In this document: piece by piece, positions 43,110 through 52,806 of the stretch
Position numbering within the stretch: the stretch's first letter is position 1
Layout: each line of letters begins with the position of its first letter
Source: Roseburia sp.
GTDB lineage: Bacteria; Bacillota; Clostridia; Lachnospirales; Lachnospiraceae
Length of the DNA stretch: 64,000 nt
Direction of reading: 5' to 3'
Assembly (NCBI GenBank): GCA_019421345.1
Contig: JAHZFL010000012.1
Location: forward strand, 1-64,000
Made by a program: the position numbers and the translations under genes
Notes under the pieces: model-generated
The model's database searches: none
What the model was told of the DNA's origin: nothing
Seen by the model: the letters and a program-made list of their open reading frames with translations, nothing else

Positions 43110-45290
43110 TCAAATTGTATACCATTTGATCTCGTTTGCTTTCAGATGCAATGCAAAGCTGCTTCCGTCGCCGCGGTAAACCGTTGTTCTCTGCGGCTCG
43201 TAGGTGTTATTTACGACACAATATTTCCCATTCTTCACATAGGCATGCACCTCAACATGAACGTTCGTTGAGAACCACTGGGTCAGAGCCTCCTGCTCGC
43301 TGTGCGCACTCCACATGATACTTCGGTAGAGAACTCTGCTGTTTTCAAAGCTGTACGGCAGACCGCTGATATAGACGCAGCGTCCCTTTCCATAGGCATT
43401 CACTGCCATCTGCACCTCTTTCTCCCTCTGTACCAAGATCTCCGTACCCTCGTAAGCATAGATGCTCTTTTTGCCCTCGCCGAAATCAACCTCATCGGCA
43501 ACATCTGCGAGAATAAAATGGTCTCTGTGCTCCTCCCAGTTATACTTGTCGTAATTTAAGGTGAAACCTGTCTCCTTCTCTACGCCAAGCATCCCGGCAA
43601 GCTGAAGGTAATGCCCCTGATACTGATGGCCGGAAGGCTCTCCGACTCCGATAAAGCCGCCTCCGTTATGCACAAAAGAACGGATTGCAGAAGAAATCTT
43701 TGGATTCTCCCAGACACTGCCGCCGGTATGCGCCGTATCAGCGTCCCCGACATTGATGATGACATCAATCGTATCAAGAACAGACGCGTCTTTTAAAATA
43801 TCGTCAAAGGAAATAAACTTCACGTCAAACGGTGCACCGGAAAGCGCCTCGATAATCCCTGCGTAGCTGTAATTCTGCTTCTGATACAGTGCGTGGTGCA
43901 CCATATGGCAGCCCCAGCTCCTGATCTTGCCCCAGCTATTTAACACAGCCACTGTTTTCGCACAATACGGCGTCGTGCCTTTTGCATTCTCATAAAGCTC
44001 ACGGAACTCATCGCATACACCTTCAACATAATCGATAAACTCTGGAAAGTCAAGCGCAAGCTTCAAATAGCCGCCGTAACCGATACGGTCTATGGGCTTT
44101 CGCAAAATCGCGCGCCGCGCCGTCACCCAGTTTTCCTTTGCCTCCTTCACCGGATCGCCGCCCTCATGGAACGTATCCGGGAAGAAATACGGCAGAAACC
44201 GTCCTTCTGTATACTTCACGCCCTCAATATCGGAAATTAAGCGCAGGGTGCTTCCGTTTCCGACGCTTCCCACCACAGAATCAAGTCCGATTCCTGCAAA
44301 TTCATCCATAAACGGCTCTGTCCCAATCCAGTGGTCTCCTAAAAACATCATGGCTTCCTTGCCGCACTCATGCGTAATGTCCACCATTTCTTTTGCAAGC
44401 TTTGCAACCTCTCTCCGCTGAAATGCCTGAAAGTCCTTAAACTCTTTGCTAGGCACACGATACTGATTGTTGTAATATCCCTGATCTATGATATATTCCG
44501 GGCGGAACGGATAGCCGACCTCTTTTTCAAACTGCTCTAGGATATATGGGCTGACCGATGCGGAATAACCATACCAGTCTACATACTTTTCCCGTTTCAG
44601 CTCATCGAACATCAGGGTAAACTGATGGAAAAATGTCGTATAGCGGATAACGTTGACATACGGATGCTCCTCACAGAAGCTGCGCAGACGCTCCATCGAA
44701 TATTTACGGGTCTTTGGCTGGCGCACATCAAAGGTAATCTGATGCTCAAAATCTTTCCAATCGTTTGTCACCGCATTATACATATGCACCGGATCCCAGA
44801 TCAAATATGCCAGAAAGCTCACCGTATATTCGTGAAACGGCTCTGCATCATGAATCTGCACGCAGCCGGTCGCCTCATCATACTCCCAGCTCTCTGTGGG
44901 AACGATTTCGCCGGAGGAACGGTCAATCACCTCCCACCAGCGTTTTATATCGTCCCTTGTATTGACCTGCATGAGCTCATCGGAAATGCCTTTCATCAGT
45001 GGAATCGCCAATTCCTTCCCCTCTGCCGCATAAAATCCTGTCATAATATAGCACTGCTGCACCTCGTCCGGGTTCGCCTTTGCCCATGCATTATCCTTCC
45101 TTGTCGTATAATAGGTCGCATAGATCTTAGCGTCCGTCTCCTTAAGCTCCTTGGGAAACTCTGTACCATCGCAGTCGCGAATGGCATCTGCCCCCCAGCG
45201 CTTTAACAATTCAATCGTCTCCGGTACAACATCCAAATTTGTTGGGATCGTCACACGTCCTGTCTGCTTTTCTAACTTCTGTTCACTCAT
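43110..45290 (-). CDS. lnpA: 1,3-beta-galactosyl-N-acetylhexosamine phosphorylase (GH112)
   Basis: 726 residues; cleaves galacto-N-biose (mucin) and/or lacto-N-biose (human milk) with phosphate to galactose 1-phosphate and N-acetylhexosamine, in the cytosol. Full-length GH112: N-terminal TIM-barrel (about 1-450, with VIRYTTFFHQF and MMFLGDHWIGTEPF, the latter likely holding the acid Asp), a glutaminase-like domain (about 460-660, GVGEPSGHQYQGHYLQLAGMLG) and a C-terminal beta domain. SD AGGAGCGG precedes the start. No signal peptide, so a transporter elsewhere must import the disaccharide. Preference between the two sugars cannot be read. Confidence 0.95.
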   Translation of the reverse strand: MSEQKLEKQTGRVTIPTNLDVVPETIELLKRWGADAIRDCDGTEFPKELKETDAKIYATYYTTRKDNAWAKANPDEVQQCYIMTGFYAAEGKELAIPLMKGISDELMQVNTRDDIKRWWEVIDRSSGEIVPTESWEYDEATGCVQIHDAEPFHEYTVSFLAYLIWDPVHMYNAVTNDWKDFEHQITFDVRQPKTRKYSMERLRSFCEEHPYVNVIRYTTFFHQFTLMFDELKREKYVDWYGYSASVSPYILEQFEKEVGYPFRPEYIIDQGYYNNQYRVPSKEFKDFQAFQRREVAKLAKEMVDITHECGKEAMMFLGDHWIGTEPFMDEFAGIGLDSVVGSVGNGSTLRLISDIEGVKYTEGRFLPYFFPDTFHEGGDPVKEAKENWVTARRAILRKPIDRIGYGGYLKLALDFPEFIDYVEGVCDEFRELYENAKGTTPYCAKTVAVLNSWGKIRSWGCHMVHHALYQKQNYSYAGIIEALSGAPFDVKFISFDDILKDASVLDTIDVIINVGDADTAHTGGSVWENPKISSAIRSFVHNGGGFIGVGEPSGHQYQGHYLQLAGMLGVEKETGFTLNYDKYNWEEHRDHFILADVADEVDFGEGKKSIYAYEGTEILVQREKEVQMAVNAYGKGRCVYISGLPYSFENSRVLYRSIMWSAHSEQEALTQWFSTNVHVEVHAYVKNGKYCVVNNTYEPQRTTVYRGDGSSFALHLKANEIKWYTI

Positions 45291-45328
45291 TTTCTGACCG
45301 CTCCTAATTTTTTCTTGTTCTTTTGTTT

Positions 45329-45334
45329 ATTATA
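45329..45334 (-). promoter_or_regulatory. -10 box of the GH112 operon
   Basis: TATAAT on the reverse strand with no good -35 at the right distance, as expected for an AraC-activated promoter. Confidence 0.5.
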
Positions 45335-45430
45335 GCGTACTTTGTCCCAAACTGTTACTCATATCTTGCTGACTATTTTAGAAATCTTATCTTCTTTTTC
45401 TTTATTTCTCTTGCTTTTTGTTGTAATATC

Positions 45431-45459
45431 TTGCGAATTTTATGTTTGTGTTCTATACT
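45431..45459 (+). promoter_or_regulatory. promoter of the AraC-family gene
   Basis: TTGCGA (45431-45436), 17-base spacer, TATACT (45454-45459). Confidence 0.6.
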
Positions 45460-45510
45460 GTTCCTAACAGCGGAATATCCTGCACAATATGCAAGGAGGA
45501 AGAAACGATT

Positions 45511-46356
45511 ATGAGCAACCAGAAATTTAATTTAGAAAACACGACGCTTCCCCAGCTTTCCTTTCGTCTGCTGTCAATTTCTGCGTCAAAATATGAAAAT
45601 GACTGGGAGAGCTTTCCTCACAGCCATTATTATACGGAAATCTTCTTTATAAAAAGCGGTACGGGACATATGAAAATTGAAAACGAATCTATTCCGCTTG
45701 CCGCCAACAATCTTGTTTTGATCGGGGCACAGGTACTTCACACGGAATTTTCCAATCCGTCCGCTCCCCTTGACTATTATGTTCTCGGCGTAGAGGGTTT
45801 AAAGATCAACACGGACCGACCGGTGGAATACAGTGTTGTGAATGCTTCGTCCAATGTTGCGCAAATACGGCAATGCTTTGACAATATCCTGTCAGAGATG
45901 CACAACCGCCCGGAGGGCTATGCCGAGGTCTGCCAGCACTATCTTGCGATCCTTGTGCTGCTCATCTGCCGCAAAGACCACATCTCTTACGAACTCGTGG
46001 ACGCTCCAAACAGCAGTCACGAATGTCATAAGGTGAAACGCTACATTGAGACAAACTATCATGATAAGATTACGCTGGATTCTCTTGCCTCCAACTGCAA
46101 TCTGACAAAATATTACCTAAGCCATAAATTCACAGAATTTTATCGAAAATCTCCGATCGCCTATCTGACGGAGGTTCGGATCACAGCCGCCAAAGACCTG
46201 CTGAAAACAACAAATCTCAGCATTGAGGAAATTGCAAGCGGAACGGGTTTTTCCTCCAGCAGCTATTTCTCACAGACCTTTCAGAAATTCTGCCATATGT
46301 CGCCGCAGCAATACCGCAAATCCCAAACAAAAACAGCATTCGTATCGGACCAATAA
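45511..46356 (+). CDS. AraC-family transcriptional regulator
   Basis: 281 residues: N-terminal cupin-like sensor (about 25-140, SFPHSHYYTEIFFIKSGTG) and C-terminal double HTH (about 180-275, ITLDSLASNCNLTKYYLSHKF and FSSSSYFSQTFQKFCHMSPQQYR). Start ATG 45511 after AAGGAGGAAG; the longer frame overlaps its own promoter. Divergent from the GH112 operon, which it very likely activates in response to a sugar. Confidence 0.92.
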   Translation: MSNQKFNLENTTLPQLSFRLLSISASKYENDWESFPHSHYYTEIFFIKSGTGHMKIENESIPLAANNLVLIGAQVLHTEFSNPSAPLDYYVLGVEGLKINTDRPVEYSVVNASSNVAQIRQCFDNILSEMHNRPEGYAEVCQHYLAILVLLICRKDHISYELVDAPNSSHECHKVKRYIETNYHDKITLDSLASNCNLTKYYLSHKFTEFYRKSPIAYLTEVRITAAKDLLKTTNLSIEEIASGTGFSSSSYFSQTFQKFCHMSPQQYRKSQTKTAFVSDQ

Positions 46357-46386
46357 AAAAGAATCTCGCAAGCGAGATTCTTTTTT
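46355..46386. terminator. bidirectional terminator between araC-type gene and nifJ
   Basis: AAAAAAGAATCTCGC AA GCGAGATTCTTTTTT: 15-bp stem with A and T tracts on the two sides. Confidence 0.85.
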
Positions 46387-46398
46387 ATTTAATGCTAA

Positions 46399-49300
46399 TT
46401 ATTTGTAAAGCTCTACCAATCTTAACAGGTGCTCATAGCGCTCCTTCGCAGCCTCCTCGGATGCTGTAAAGAGCTGCTCTGCTCTCTCCGGGAATGCTCT
46501 GCTCAGACGGCTATAGCGCGTCTCGCTGTTTAAGAACTCCTGATAGGTTCCGTCACCCGGCTTTGAGGTAAGGGTAAACGGATTCTTGCCCTCTGCCTTG
46601 AGTGCCGGATTGAAGGAGAACAGATTCCAGTAGCCTGCTGCAACTGCCTTCTTCATCTCAGTCTGGCAGTGATTCATACCGCCCTTGATACCGTGAAGCT
46701 CACATGGAGCATAACCGATAATCAATGATGGTCCGTTGTAAGCCTCTGCCTCTGCGATCACCTTGATCGTATGCGCCATATTTGCGCCAAGCGCAACCTG
46801 TGCTACATATACATAGCCGTAGCTCATTGCAATCTCTGCAAGGCTCTTTTTGCCAACCTCTTTACCGGAGGCTGCAAACTGACAAACCTCACCGATATTG
46901 GAAGCCTTAGAAGCCTGACCGCCGGTATTGGAATACATCTCGGTATCAAATACCATGACGTTTACATTATCACCGGAAGCAAGTACATGATCCAGGCCAC
47001 CGAAGCCGATGTCGTAAGCCCATCCGTCTCCACCGAAGATCCATACAGACTTCTTACCAAGGTAATCCTTCTTCTCAAGCGCTGCCTTTGCATTCGGGCA
47101 TCCGGCTGCTGCTGCCTTCTCTAATTCTGCAACAAGCGCCTCTGTTGCCGGTGCATTTGCTCTTGTATCGCTCTTTGTCTCTGTAAACTTCTCAAAAGCA
47201 GCCTTAAGCTCTGCGGAAGCCTTCTCGGACTCTGCACACTTCTTAGCGCTTGCGATTGCCTGCTCACGAAGAACGCTCTGTCCGATCTGCATACCAAGAC
47301 CATGCTGTGCGTTATCCTCAAACAAGGAGTTTGCCCATGCCGGTCCCTTCTGAGAGTCTTTATTGACAGTATACGGTGATGTAGCTGCCGGTCCGCCCCA
47401 GATAGAGGAACATCCGGTTGCATTGGAAATATACATCTGCTCGCCGAATAACTGTGTAATGATGCGGGCATAAGCTGTCTCTGCACATCCTGCACAAGCG
47501 CCTGAGAACTCAAGCAGCGGCTGGTTGAACTGAGAACCCTTAACCGTATTGTCTGCCGGCATACCAGGCTTCTTGCCAACATTTGCAACTAAGTAATCAA
47601 ATACCGGCTGCTCCTCTGCCTGTGATTCCTGCGGAACCATCTCGATCGCCGCAGTCGGGCATACCGTGATACACTCGCCGCATCCTGTACAGTCTAACGG
47701 TGATACACTGATCGTGAATTTGTACTCTCCTGCCTTTGGCTTTGTGTCAGCAAGCTTGATCTGGCTTGGCGCTGCCTTCACCTCATCCTCGCTTAACATA
47801 AACGGACGAATGGTTGCGTGAGAACATACAAATGCACACTGGTTACACTGAATACATTTTCCTGCATCCCATGTAGGAACTGTAACAGCTGTACCGCGCT
47901 TCTCATATGCAGATGCACCGTGCTCAAACTGTCCGTCTGCATTTTCAACAAATGCAGATACCGGTAAGGAATCTCCATCCATTAAGGAAATCGGATTCAT
48001 CAGCTCCTTTACCATCTTAACAGTCTTCGGACGACCTGTCAGCTCTGCCGGAGCCGGATCTGCCGCAGGGTTTGCCCATGAAGCCGGGATCTCAACCTTA
48101 TGTACGGCATCCACACCGGCATCGATTGCCTTGTAGTTCATCTCTACAACGGCGTCACCCTTCTTGCCGTAAGACTTCTTGGCAGCCTGCTTCATGAAGT
48201 CTACTGCCTCATCGATCGGCATAACGTTTGCCAGCTTGAAGAATGCCGACTGTAAGATCGTATTAGTACGCTTACCCATACCGATCTCGATCGCCTTATC
48301 GATCGCGTTGATCGTATATAACTGAATGTTGTTATTTGCGATATACTTCTTTGTCTCAGCGTTTAAGTGCTGATCAAGCTCCTCATCCGTCCACTGACAG
48401 TTGAGCATAAATACGCCGCCCGGCTTTACATCCTGCACCATCTTAAAGCCTTTTGTGACATAGGACGGATTGTGGCATGCCACAAAATCAGCCTGATTGA
48501 TGTAATACGGACTTCTGATCGGCTTATCACCAAATCTTAAGTGAGAAATGGTAACACCGCCGGTTTTCTTGGAGTCATACTGGAAGTATGCCTGAATGTA
48601 TTTGTCTGTGTGATCACCGATGATCTTCGTGGAGTTCTTATTTGCACCTACGGTACCGTCTCCGCCGAATCCCCAGAACTTACACTCTACCGTACCTGCA
48701 GCAGACGTGATCGGAGCCGGCTTTACCTCCGGTAAGCTTAAGTTCGTAACGTCATCCACGATACCGATCGTGAATCTCTTTTTCGGCGCGTCGTTCTCAA
48801 GCTCTTTGTAAACAGCGAATAAGGATGAAGGCGGTGTATCCTTAGATCCTAATCCGTAGCGTCCTGCAGTCAGAACAATCGAATCAAGACCTGCCTCGCG
48901 CAGTGTTGCCGCAACATCTAAGTATAACGGATCGCCAAGCGCTCCCGGCTCTTTCGTTCTGTCAAGCACAGCAACCTTCTTTACCGTCTTAGGAAGAACC
49001 TTTAAGAAGGACTCCGGTACCCACGGACGATACAGACGAACCTTTACAAGACCGACCTTCTCACCCTTTGACATCAGGTAGTCGATCACTTCCTCTGCTA
49101 CGTCATTGACAGAGCCCATCGCTACGATCACACGCTCTGCATCCTCTGCTCCGTAATAATTGAACAGATCATAATTTGTTCCAAGCTTCTCATTCACTTT
49201 TGCCATGTACTTCTCTACGATAGCCGGAAGCTCATTGTATGCAGTGTTGCATGCCTCGCGGTGCTGGAAGAAAACGTCTCCGTTCTCATGAGAACCGCGC

Positions 49301-49944
49301 ATTGCCGGATGCTCCGGATTTAATGCGTGCGCACGGAACGCATGCACTGCCTCCATATTGCACATTTCCTTCAGATCCGCATAATCCCACTTCTCAATCT
49401 TCTGAATCTCATGAGAGGTACGGAAACCGTCAAAGAAGTTGATGAACGGAACCTTACCCTCAAGCGTTGCAAGATGTGCAACCGGGCTTAAGTCCATAAC
49501 CTCCTGCGGATTTGTCTCGCACAGCATAGCGAAACCTGTCTGGCGGCAGGCATATACGTCGCTGTGATCACCAAAAATATTTAAAGACTGTGTTGCAACA
49601 GTACGTGCAGATACATCAAATACACACGGAAGCATCTCACCTGCAATCTTATACATGTTCGGGATCATCAGTAAGAGACCCTGAGATGCGGTAAATGTAG
49701 TCGTCAAAGCTCCTGCTGCAAGAGAACCGTGAACCGCTCCTGCTGCTCCTGCCTCTGACTCCATCTCTACAACCTTTACCTGATTTCCAAAGATGTTCTC
49801 CTGTCCTGCTGCGGACCACTGATCTACAGAGTCTGCCATCGGGCTGGAAGGTGTAATTGGGTAAATCGCTGCAACATCTGTAAACGCGTACGCTACATGA
49901 GCCGCCGCTGTATTACCGTCCATTGACTGTTTTGCTCTGGACAT
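46399..49944 (-). CDS. nifJ: pyruvate:ferredoxin (flavodoxin) oxidoreductase
   Basis: 1181 residues; oxidises pyruvate to acetyl-CoA and CO2, reducing ferredoxin, central to anaerobic energy metabolism. Single-chain order: N-terminal pyruvate domain (YPITPSSPMAD), gamma-type domain (about 415-600), two 4Fe-4S clusters (CIQCNQCAFVC and CTGCGECITVC, about 690-760), and the TPP domain (GDGWAYDIGFGGLDH, MYSNTGGQASKAS), with extra Cys for a third cluster. SD AAGGAGGAAT is upstream. Monocistronic, with its own promoter and terminator. Confidence 0.97.
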   Translation of the reverse strand: MSRAKQSMDGNTAAAHVAYAFTDVAAIYPITPSSPMADSVDQWSAAGQENIFGNQVKVVEMESEAGAAGAVHGSLAAGALTTTFTASQGLLLMIPNMYKIAGEMLPCVFDVSARTVATQSLNIFGDHSDVYACRQTGFAMLCETNPQEVMDLSPVAHLATLEGKVPFINFFDGFRTSHEIQKIEKWDYADLKEMCNMEAVHAFRAHALNPEHPAMRGSHENGDVFFQHREACNTAYNELPAIVEKYMAKVNEKLGTNYDLFNYYGAEDAERVIVAMGSVNDVAEEVIDYLMSKGEKVGLVKVRLYRPWVPESFLKVLPKTVKKVAVLDRTKEPGALGDPLYLDVAATLREAGLDSIVLTAGRYGLGSKDTPPSSLFAVYKELENDAPKKRFTIGIVDDVTNLSLPEVKPAPITSAAGTVECKFWGFGGDGTVGANKNSTKIIGDHTDKYIQAYFQYDSKKTGGVTISHLRFGDKPIRSPYYINQADFVACHNPSYVTKGFKMVQDVKPGGVFMLNCQWTDEELDQHLNAETKKYIANNNIQLYTINAIDKAIEIGMGKRTNTILQSAFFKLANVMPIDEAVDFMKQAAKKSYGKKGDAVVEMNYKAIDAGVDAVHKVEIPASWANPAADPAPAELTGRPKTVKMVKELMNPISLMDGDSLPVSAFVENADGQFEHGASAYEKRGTAVTVPTWDAGKCIQCNQCAFVCSHATIRPFMLSEDEVKAAPSQIKLADTKPKAGEYKFTISVSPLDCTGCGECITVCPTAAIEMVPQESQAEEQPVFDYLVANVGKKPGMPADNTVKGSQFNQPLLEFSGACAGCAETAYARIITQLFGEQMYISNATGCSSIWGGPAATSPYTVNKDSQKGPAWANSLFEDNAQHGLGMQIGQSVLREQAIASAKKCAESEKASAELKAAFEKFTETKSDTRANAPATEALVAELEKAAAAGCPNAKAALEKKDYLGKKSVWIFGGDGWAYDIGFGGLDHVLASGDNVNVMVFDTEMYSNTGGQASKASNIGEVCQFAASGKEVGKKSLAEIAMSYGYVYVAQVALGANMAHTIKVIAEAEAYNGPSLIIGYAPCELHGIKGGMNHCQTEMKKAVAAGYWNLFSFNPALKAEGKNPFTLTSKPGDGTYQEFLNSETRYSRLSRAFPERAEQLFTASEEAAKERYEHLLRLVELYK

Positions 49945-50000
49945 TCTTATTCCTCCTTAATCATGCTTAAAATAGAGCGTCATATTACGACTTAATTCTG

Positions 50001-50029
50001 ATTTTATCATTTAATTTGTCGATTGTAAA
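50001..50029 (-). promoter_or_regulatory. sigma-A promoter of nifJ
   Basis: TTTACA (50029-50024), 17-base spacer, TAAAAT (50006-50001). Confidence 0.65.
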
Positions 50030-50090
50030 GGTTTCCGCCTGTACGAAAACGCGTGCAATCTGAAAATTTCCGTCTCCTTTGCCGATTGGG

Positions 50091-50119
50091 TTGCAATTCT
50101 TTCTTTTTTTTAGTATGAT
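50091..50119 (+). promoter_or_regulatory. sigma-A promoter of the ABC-F gene
   Basis: TTGCAA (50091-50096), 17-base T-rich spacer, TATGAT (50114-50119). Confidence 0.65.
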
Positions 50120-50198
50120 ACGAATTGGTGTCTTGGGCAAAACTGCCGCGGCACAGTCTTTGAAATCATTCGTCATCAAAAAGTTAGGAGAATAGCAA

Positions 50199-51839
50199 AT
50201 GATCAGTGCAAGCAATGTAACGTTACGAATCGGAAAAAAAGCATTATTTGAGGATGTCAATATTAAATTTACCGAGGGCTGCTGCTACGGTCTGATCGGC
50301 GCCAACGGCGCCGGAAAATCAACCTTTCTTAAAATTTTGTCCGGACAGCTTGAGCCTACCGCCGGAGAGGTGATCATCACGCCGGGGCAGCGCCTTTCTT
50401 TCCTGCAGCAGGATCACTTCAAATACGACGGCTTTACCGTTTTAGATACCGTTATTATGGGAAATAAGCGTCTTTATGATATTATGAAGGAAAAAGACGC
50501 TATTTATATGAAGGAGGACTTCACGGACGAGGACGGCATCCGCGCCAGCGAGCTGGAAGCGGAATTTGCCGATATGGACGGCTGGAATGCGGAAGCGGAC
50601 GCCGCTACCCTCCTAAATGGTCTTGGCATCCCGTCTGAGGAGCACTACAACATGATGGGGGATATGCCGGGCGCGCTGAAGGTGAAGGTGCTCCTTGCAC
50701 AGGCGCTTTTCGGCAATCCCGACATCCTGCTTTTAGACGAGCCGACCAACCATCTGGACCTCGACGCGATCAGTTGGCTGGAGGAGTTTTTGATCAACTT
50801 TGAAAATACCGTTATTGTCGTGTCTCACGACCGCTACTTCCTGAATAAGGTCTGCACAAACATCGCAGACATCGACTACGGCAAGATCCAACTCTATGCC
50901 GGCAACTATGATTTCTGGTATGAATCCAGCCAGCTTCTTGTAAAGCAGATGAAGGAAGCAAACAAAAAGAAGGAGGAAAAGATCAAGGAGCTTCAGGAGT
51001 TTATCTCCCGCTTCTCGGCAAACGCCTCAAAATCCAAGCAGGCAACCTCCAGAAAGCGTGCCTTAGAGAAGATCCAGCTTGACGAGATCCGTCCGTCGAG
51101 CCGTAAATATCCGTACATCGACTTTCGTCCGAACCGCGAGATCGGAAACGAGGTACTCACGGTGGAGGGAATTACCAAGACGATCGACGGCGTAAAGGTT
51201 CTTGACAATGTATCGTTTATTGTCGGTCACGACGACAAAATCGCATTTGTCGGAGGCAATGAGCTGGCAAAGACCACATTATTTAAGATTCTTGCCGGAG
51301 AGCTTGAACCGGATGCCGGCAGCTACAAATGGGGAGTTACGACCAGCCAGTCCTACTTCCCGAAAGATAACACAGAGATTTTTGATACAGACCTTCTGAT
51401 CGTCGACTGGCTGACCCAGTTTTCCGAGATCAAGGATGCCACCTATGTGCGCGGTTTCCTCGGTCGTATGCTCTTTGCCGGAGAAGACGGGACAAAAAAA
51501 ATGCGTGTGCTCTCCGGCGGTGAAAAGGTGCGCGTGCTGCTCTCCCGTATGATGATCATGGGAAGCAACGTTTTGATCTTAGACGAGCCGACCGACCATC
51601 TGGATATGGAATCCATCACCGCGCTCAACAACGGACTGATCAAGTTCCCGGGCGTTGTTTTATTCGCGTCCCGTGACCATCAGGTCGTGCAGACCACAGC
51701 GAACCGGATCATCGAATTTCTGCCGGACGGCACATTTATTGATAAGGTTTCCAGCTATGACGAATATCTCGAAAATGACGAGATGGCGAGAAAACGTCAG
51801 GTTTACTCGATGTCTGCGGAAGAAGAAGGCGATAACTAA
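50199..51839 (+). CDS. ABC-F family ATPase (YkpA/YbiT-like)
   Basis: 546 residues with two ATPase domains and no membrane helices, so a soluble ABC-F protein acting on ribosomes. Domain 1: GANGAGKST, Walker B LLLDEPTNHLD; its signature is degenerate (MPGALKVKVLLAQAL instead of LSGGQ). Linker about 250-310, charged. Domain 2: Walker A altered to GGNELAKTT, intact LSGGEKVRVLLSR and LILDEPTDHLD. These departures appear to be features of the YkpA/YbiT branch rather than decay. Resistance-type activity is not indicated. Confidence 0.9.
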   Translation: MISASNVTLRIGKKALFEDVNIKFTEGCCYGLIGANGAGKSTFLKILSGQLEPTAGEVIITPGQRLSFLQQDHFKYDGFTVLDTVIMGNKRLYDIMKEKDAIYMKEDFTDEDGIRASELEAEFADMDGWNAEADAATLLNGLGIPSEEHYNMMGDMPGALKVKVLLAQALFGNPDILLLDEPTNHLDLDAISWLEEFLINFENTVIVVSHDRYFLNKVCTNIADIDYGKIQLYAGNYDFWYESSQLLVKQMKEANKKKEEKIKELQEFISRFSANASKSKQATSRKRALEKIQLDEIRPSSRKYPYIDFRPNREIGNEVLTVEGITKTIDGVKVLDNVSFIVGHDDKIAFVGGNELAKTTLFKILAGELEPDAGSYKWGVTTSQSYFPKDNTEIFDTDLLIVDWLTQFSEIKDATYVRGFLGRMLFAGEDGTKKMRVLSGGEKVRVLLSRMMIMGSNVLILDEPTDHLDMESITALNNGLIKFPGVVLFASRDHQVVQTTANRIIEFLPDGTFIDKVSSYDEYLENDEMARKRQVYSMSAEEEGDN

Positions 51840-51856
51840 CACAATTTTATCAGATT

Positions 51857-51890
51857 GCGGTATAGTCATTGACGGCTATGCCGCTTTTTT
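51857..51890 (+). terminator. terminator of the ABC-F gene
   Basis: GCGGTATAG / CTATGCCGC stem, then TTTTTT. Confidence 0.8.
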
Positions 51891-51973
51891 ATTCCATAAC
51901 TTTTACCAATGCATCTTAGATCATATCGAACCGGTACAACAAATCATAAGTTTATGCTGCTTGCAAATCCAAG

Positions 51974-52002
51974 TTGACTTCATAATGACTCTATGCTATT
52001 TT
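51974..52002 (+). promoter_or_regulatory. promoter of the secreted/membrane gene pair
   Basis: TTGACT (51974-51979), 17-base spacer, TATTTT (51997-52002). The leader to 52117 also contains an unused-looking SD (AGGAGGTGG, 52041-52049) followed by only a very short reading frame. Confidence 0.6.
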
Positions 52003-52116
52003 CTAGTTAGCATCTACTAACCTTCATCTGCACGATCGTTTAGGAGGTGGTTACATTCCCCAAATTTTAAAACAATGTTCACCCATCTCAAAAGTAAGTT
52101 GATAAGGAGGCTAACT

Positions 52117-52803
52117 ATGGAAACTGTATTAAGAAAAGTACTATGTAGTATTTTATTGACTGCAACACTAGTGACTGCATCTGTTTCACCAGTATTGGCT
52201 GCTTCTCCTTCTCCGGGAGTAAATGCAACGTCCAATGGAATTGAAATTCTTGAGAAGGATTTTTCAGACACATCGATCTATGTAAAATATTATCTTACCA
52301 CAAACGGTGAAACAACGTTATACACCGAATATGGCAAAATAGCAGGAGACACATTCGTCTTGGACACTGTTCATCTAAAGGTTGATGAATACAAAACGCC
52401 AATTCCTGCAACAGCTCAAAAGGAACATACTGTAACTCCTATGAAGGCTTATGATGTTTCTTCTTTACGCGTTTCACGAAGCTCCTGTAAATATAAAGCA
52501 CATACCGAAACATTCAGCTTTAAAGTCGACAAATGGACATTAGGGTCTTTAACAACTGTATTAGTAGCTGTAATCGGTTTGGCTGCCGGGGAAGCAGGTG
52601 TTCTTGCAGGTGCGTTCATTGACGCTGCAGCAAATGGTCTTATATCAGCTATTCTAGATAGCATCTATTTTGACGGAGAAAGATGTGTAAGTCATGCCAT
52701 TGGAAAAGTTTATTATCGGTATCGGGGTAATTTCTATTCTGATTCTTCCAAAAGTGTTCTTGTTGCAGAAAATATTTCTTGGTCTAGGCGTTGGGGGCAT
52801 TGA
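52117..52803 (+). CDS. secreted protein of unknown family with Gly-rich hydrophobic segment
   Basis: 228 residues from ATG 52117 (SD AAGGAGG). Signal peptide about 1-29 (METVLRKVLC..SPVLAAS). The middle is a polar, beta-type region; residues about 145-185 hold a strongly hydrophobic Gly/Ala-rich segment (VAVIGLAAGEAGVLAGAF) like glycine-zipper helices that insert in membranes. C-terminal part is Tyr/Ser-rich (GKVYYRYRGNFY). I recognise no family. Four bases downstream starts a small membrane protein, so they form one operon. A bacteriocin/immunity-like pair is one reading; an envelope sensor is another. Codon use is more A+T-rich than neighbours. Confidence 0.65.
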   Translation: METVLRKVLCSILLTATLVTASVSPVLAASPSPGVNATSNGIEILEKDFSDTSIYVKYYLTTNGETTLYTEYGKIAGDTFVLDTVHLKVDEYKTPIPATAQKEHTVTPMKAYDVSSLRVSRSSCKYKAHTETFSFKVDKWTLGSLTTVLVAVIGLAAGEAGVLAGAFIDAAANGLISAILDSIYFDGERCVSHAIGKVYYRYRGNFYSDSSKSVLVAENISWSRRWGH

Positions 52804-52806
52804 AGT

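Noticed and set aside
47121..47588. 155-codon reverse frame within nifJ
   Set aside because: Out-of-frame shadow of the strongly conserved nifJ sequence, with no SD.
50199..51839. ABC-F gene as a decayed pseudogene
   Set aside because: The frame is full length and the altered motifs fit the YkpA/YbiT branch; the second signature and both Walker B motifs are intact.
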